Positions 30,113 to 30,525 of a DNA stretch of 30,525 bases are shown one piece after another. The DNA comes from an uncultured Oscillospiraceae bacterium (GTDB taxonomy: Bacteria > Bacillota_A > Clostridia > Oscillospirales > Oscillospiraceae). Positions within the stretch are counted from its first letter, which is position 1. Each line of letters begins with the position of its first letter. Location: NCBI GenBank assembly GCA_934561335.1, contig CAKTGD010000001.1, positions 1 through 30,525 of the forward strand, given 5' to 3'. A model generated the notes under the pieces. That model made no database searches, was not told where the DNA came from, and saw only the letters and a program-made list of their open reading frames with translations. Position numbers and translations under genes: made by a program.

Positions 30113-30525
30113 ATGAAGTTTTCCAGTAAGGTTCTGAAATGCGGTCTGTCACCCATGCGTAAGTTTCACCCTTATGCCGTGGCAGCCGAAGCAAAAGGAA
30201 AGAAGATCTATCATTTGAACATCGGCCAGCCGGATATCGCAACCCCCAAGGCTTATTTCGAGGCCGTGCGCCATTTTGATCTGCCCGTACTGGCATACGC
30301 ACCGTCTCCCGGTATCCCTGAGCTGATCGACGCCATTCAGAAGTACTATGATAATCTGGATATGCACTTTGAAAAGGGTGATATCCTGATTACCAACGGC
30401 GGCAGCGAGGCGCTGCAAATCGCCATGAACTGCATTCTGGACGACGGCGACGAGATCCTGATCCCCGAGCCCTTCTATCCCAACTACAACACCATGGCCT
30501 ACACCTGCGGTGCCAAGATCCATCC
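30113..30525 (+). CDS. Class I/II pyridoxal-phosphate aminotransferase (5' part)
   Basis: The first 137 residues are visible; the gene runs off the window. The start ATG has AGGAGG 7 nt upstream. HLNIGQPDIATP, AYAPSPGIPELIDAI, TNGGSEALQIAMN and PEPFYPNYNTMA are the N-terminal half of an aspartate-aminotransferase-like fold I enzyme: the GxPD substrate loop, the YxxxxGxxxLR-like helix and the cofactor phosphate loop. The PLP lysine lies beyond the window. An aromatic or aspartate aminotransferase would complete Phe synthesis, but specificity cannot be judged here. Confidence 0.88.
   Translation, partial: MKFSSKVLKCGLSPMRKFHPYAVAAEAKGKKIYHLNIGQPDIATPKAYFEAVRHFDLPVLAYAPSPGIPELIDAIQKYYDNLDMHFEKGDILITNGGSEALQIAMNCILDDGDEILIPEPFYPNYNTMAYTCGAKIH

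Overview
The window looks like a GC-rich, spore-forming member of the Clostridia, most like the Oscillospiraceae (Flavonifractor/Oscillibacter relatives). This is an inference from protein flavour, from the sporulation genes (a SpoIIID homologue, spmA-spmB, an AbrB-type regulator), from a two-cluster ferredoxin and from the conserved trmN6-rsmI-abrB neighbourhood. I see no rRNA, tRNA, CRISPR array, insertion sequence or phage module; this is chromosomal backbone with short gaps and clear intrinsic terminators.

Region 1 (1-1117): the tail of an unidentified plus-strand gene and a minus-strand LysR regulator, converging on a shared terminator. Region 2 (about 1304-8799, minus strand): one aromatic operon, pheA-aroB-aroC-aroEK-aroQ-aroA-aroF, most junctions being 4-base ATGA/GTGA overlaps. 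It encodes every step from PEP plus erythrose-4-phosphate to chorismate, then chorismate mutase/prephenate dehydratase to phenylpyruvate. Shikimate dehydrogenase and shikimate kinase are fused. Upstream is the most striking element of the window: a strong promoter, a 62-codon leader ORF with 8 Phe and 2 Tyr codons crowded into 25 codons (partly made by an in-frame 18-bp tandem repeat), an antiterminator candidate that spans the leader stop codon, and a strong terminator just before pheA. This is the layout of ribosome-mediated transcription attenuation.

Region 3 (8912-11490): two small unknown genes (minus strand), a DUF1846 protein (plus strand) and a SpoIIID homologue that lacks an ATG/GTG/TTG start at the expected place but has a sigma-E-like promoter and an ATT codon behind a ribosome binding site. 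Region 4 (11555-19844, minus strand): an apparent long operon with an ABC exporter, a DUF896 protein, an XpaC-like membrane protein, an O-antigen-ligase/polymerase-like protein, a GT4 glycosyltransferase and a polyprenyl-phosphate sugar-phosphate transferase, suggesting a compact surface-glycan locus. Region 5 (19901-22530): a zinc-ribbon/BIG2 membrane protein with an Asn-Thr-Gly repeat linker, then uridine kinase and a DUF218 membrane protein.

Region 6 (22598-26509, minus strand): a four-gene operon, PNP-mtaD-mtnA-class II aldolase, that reads as a complete route for 5'-methylthioadenosine and/or 5'-deoxyadenosine disposal by deamination, phosphorolysis, isomerisation and aldol cleavage to DHAP. 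Region 7 (26557-30525): ferredoxin, trmN6-rsmI, convergent abrB, spmA-spmB, and the start of an aminotransferase cut by the window end.
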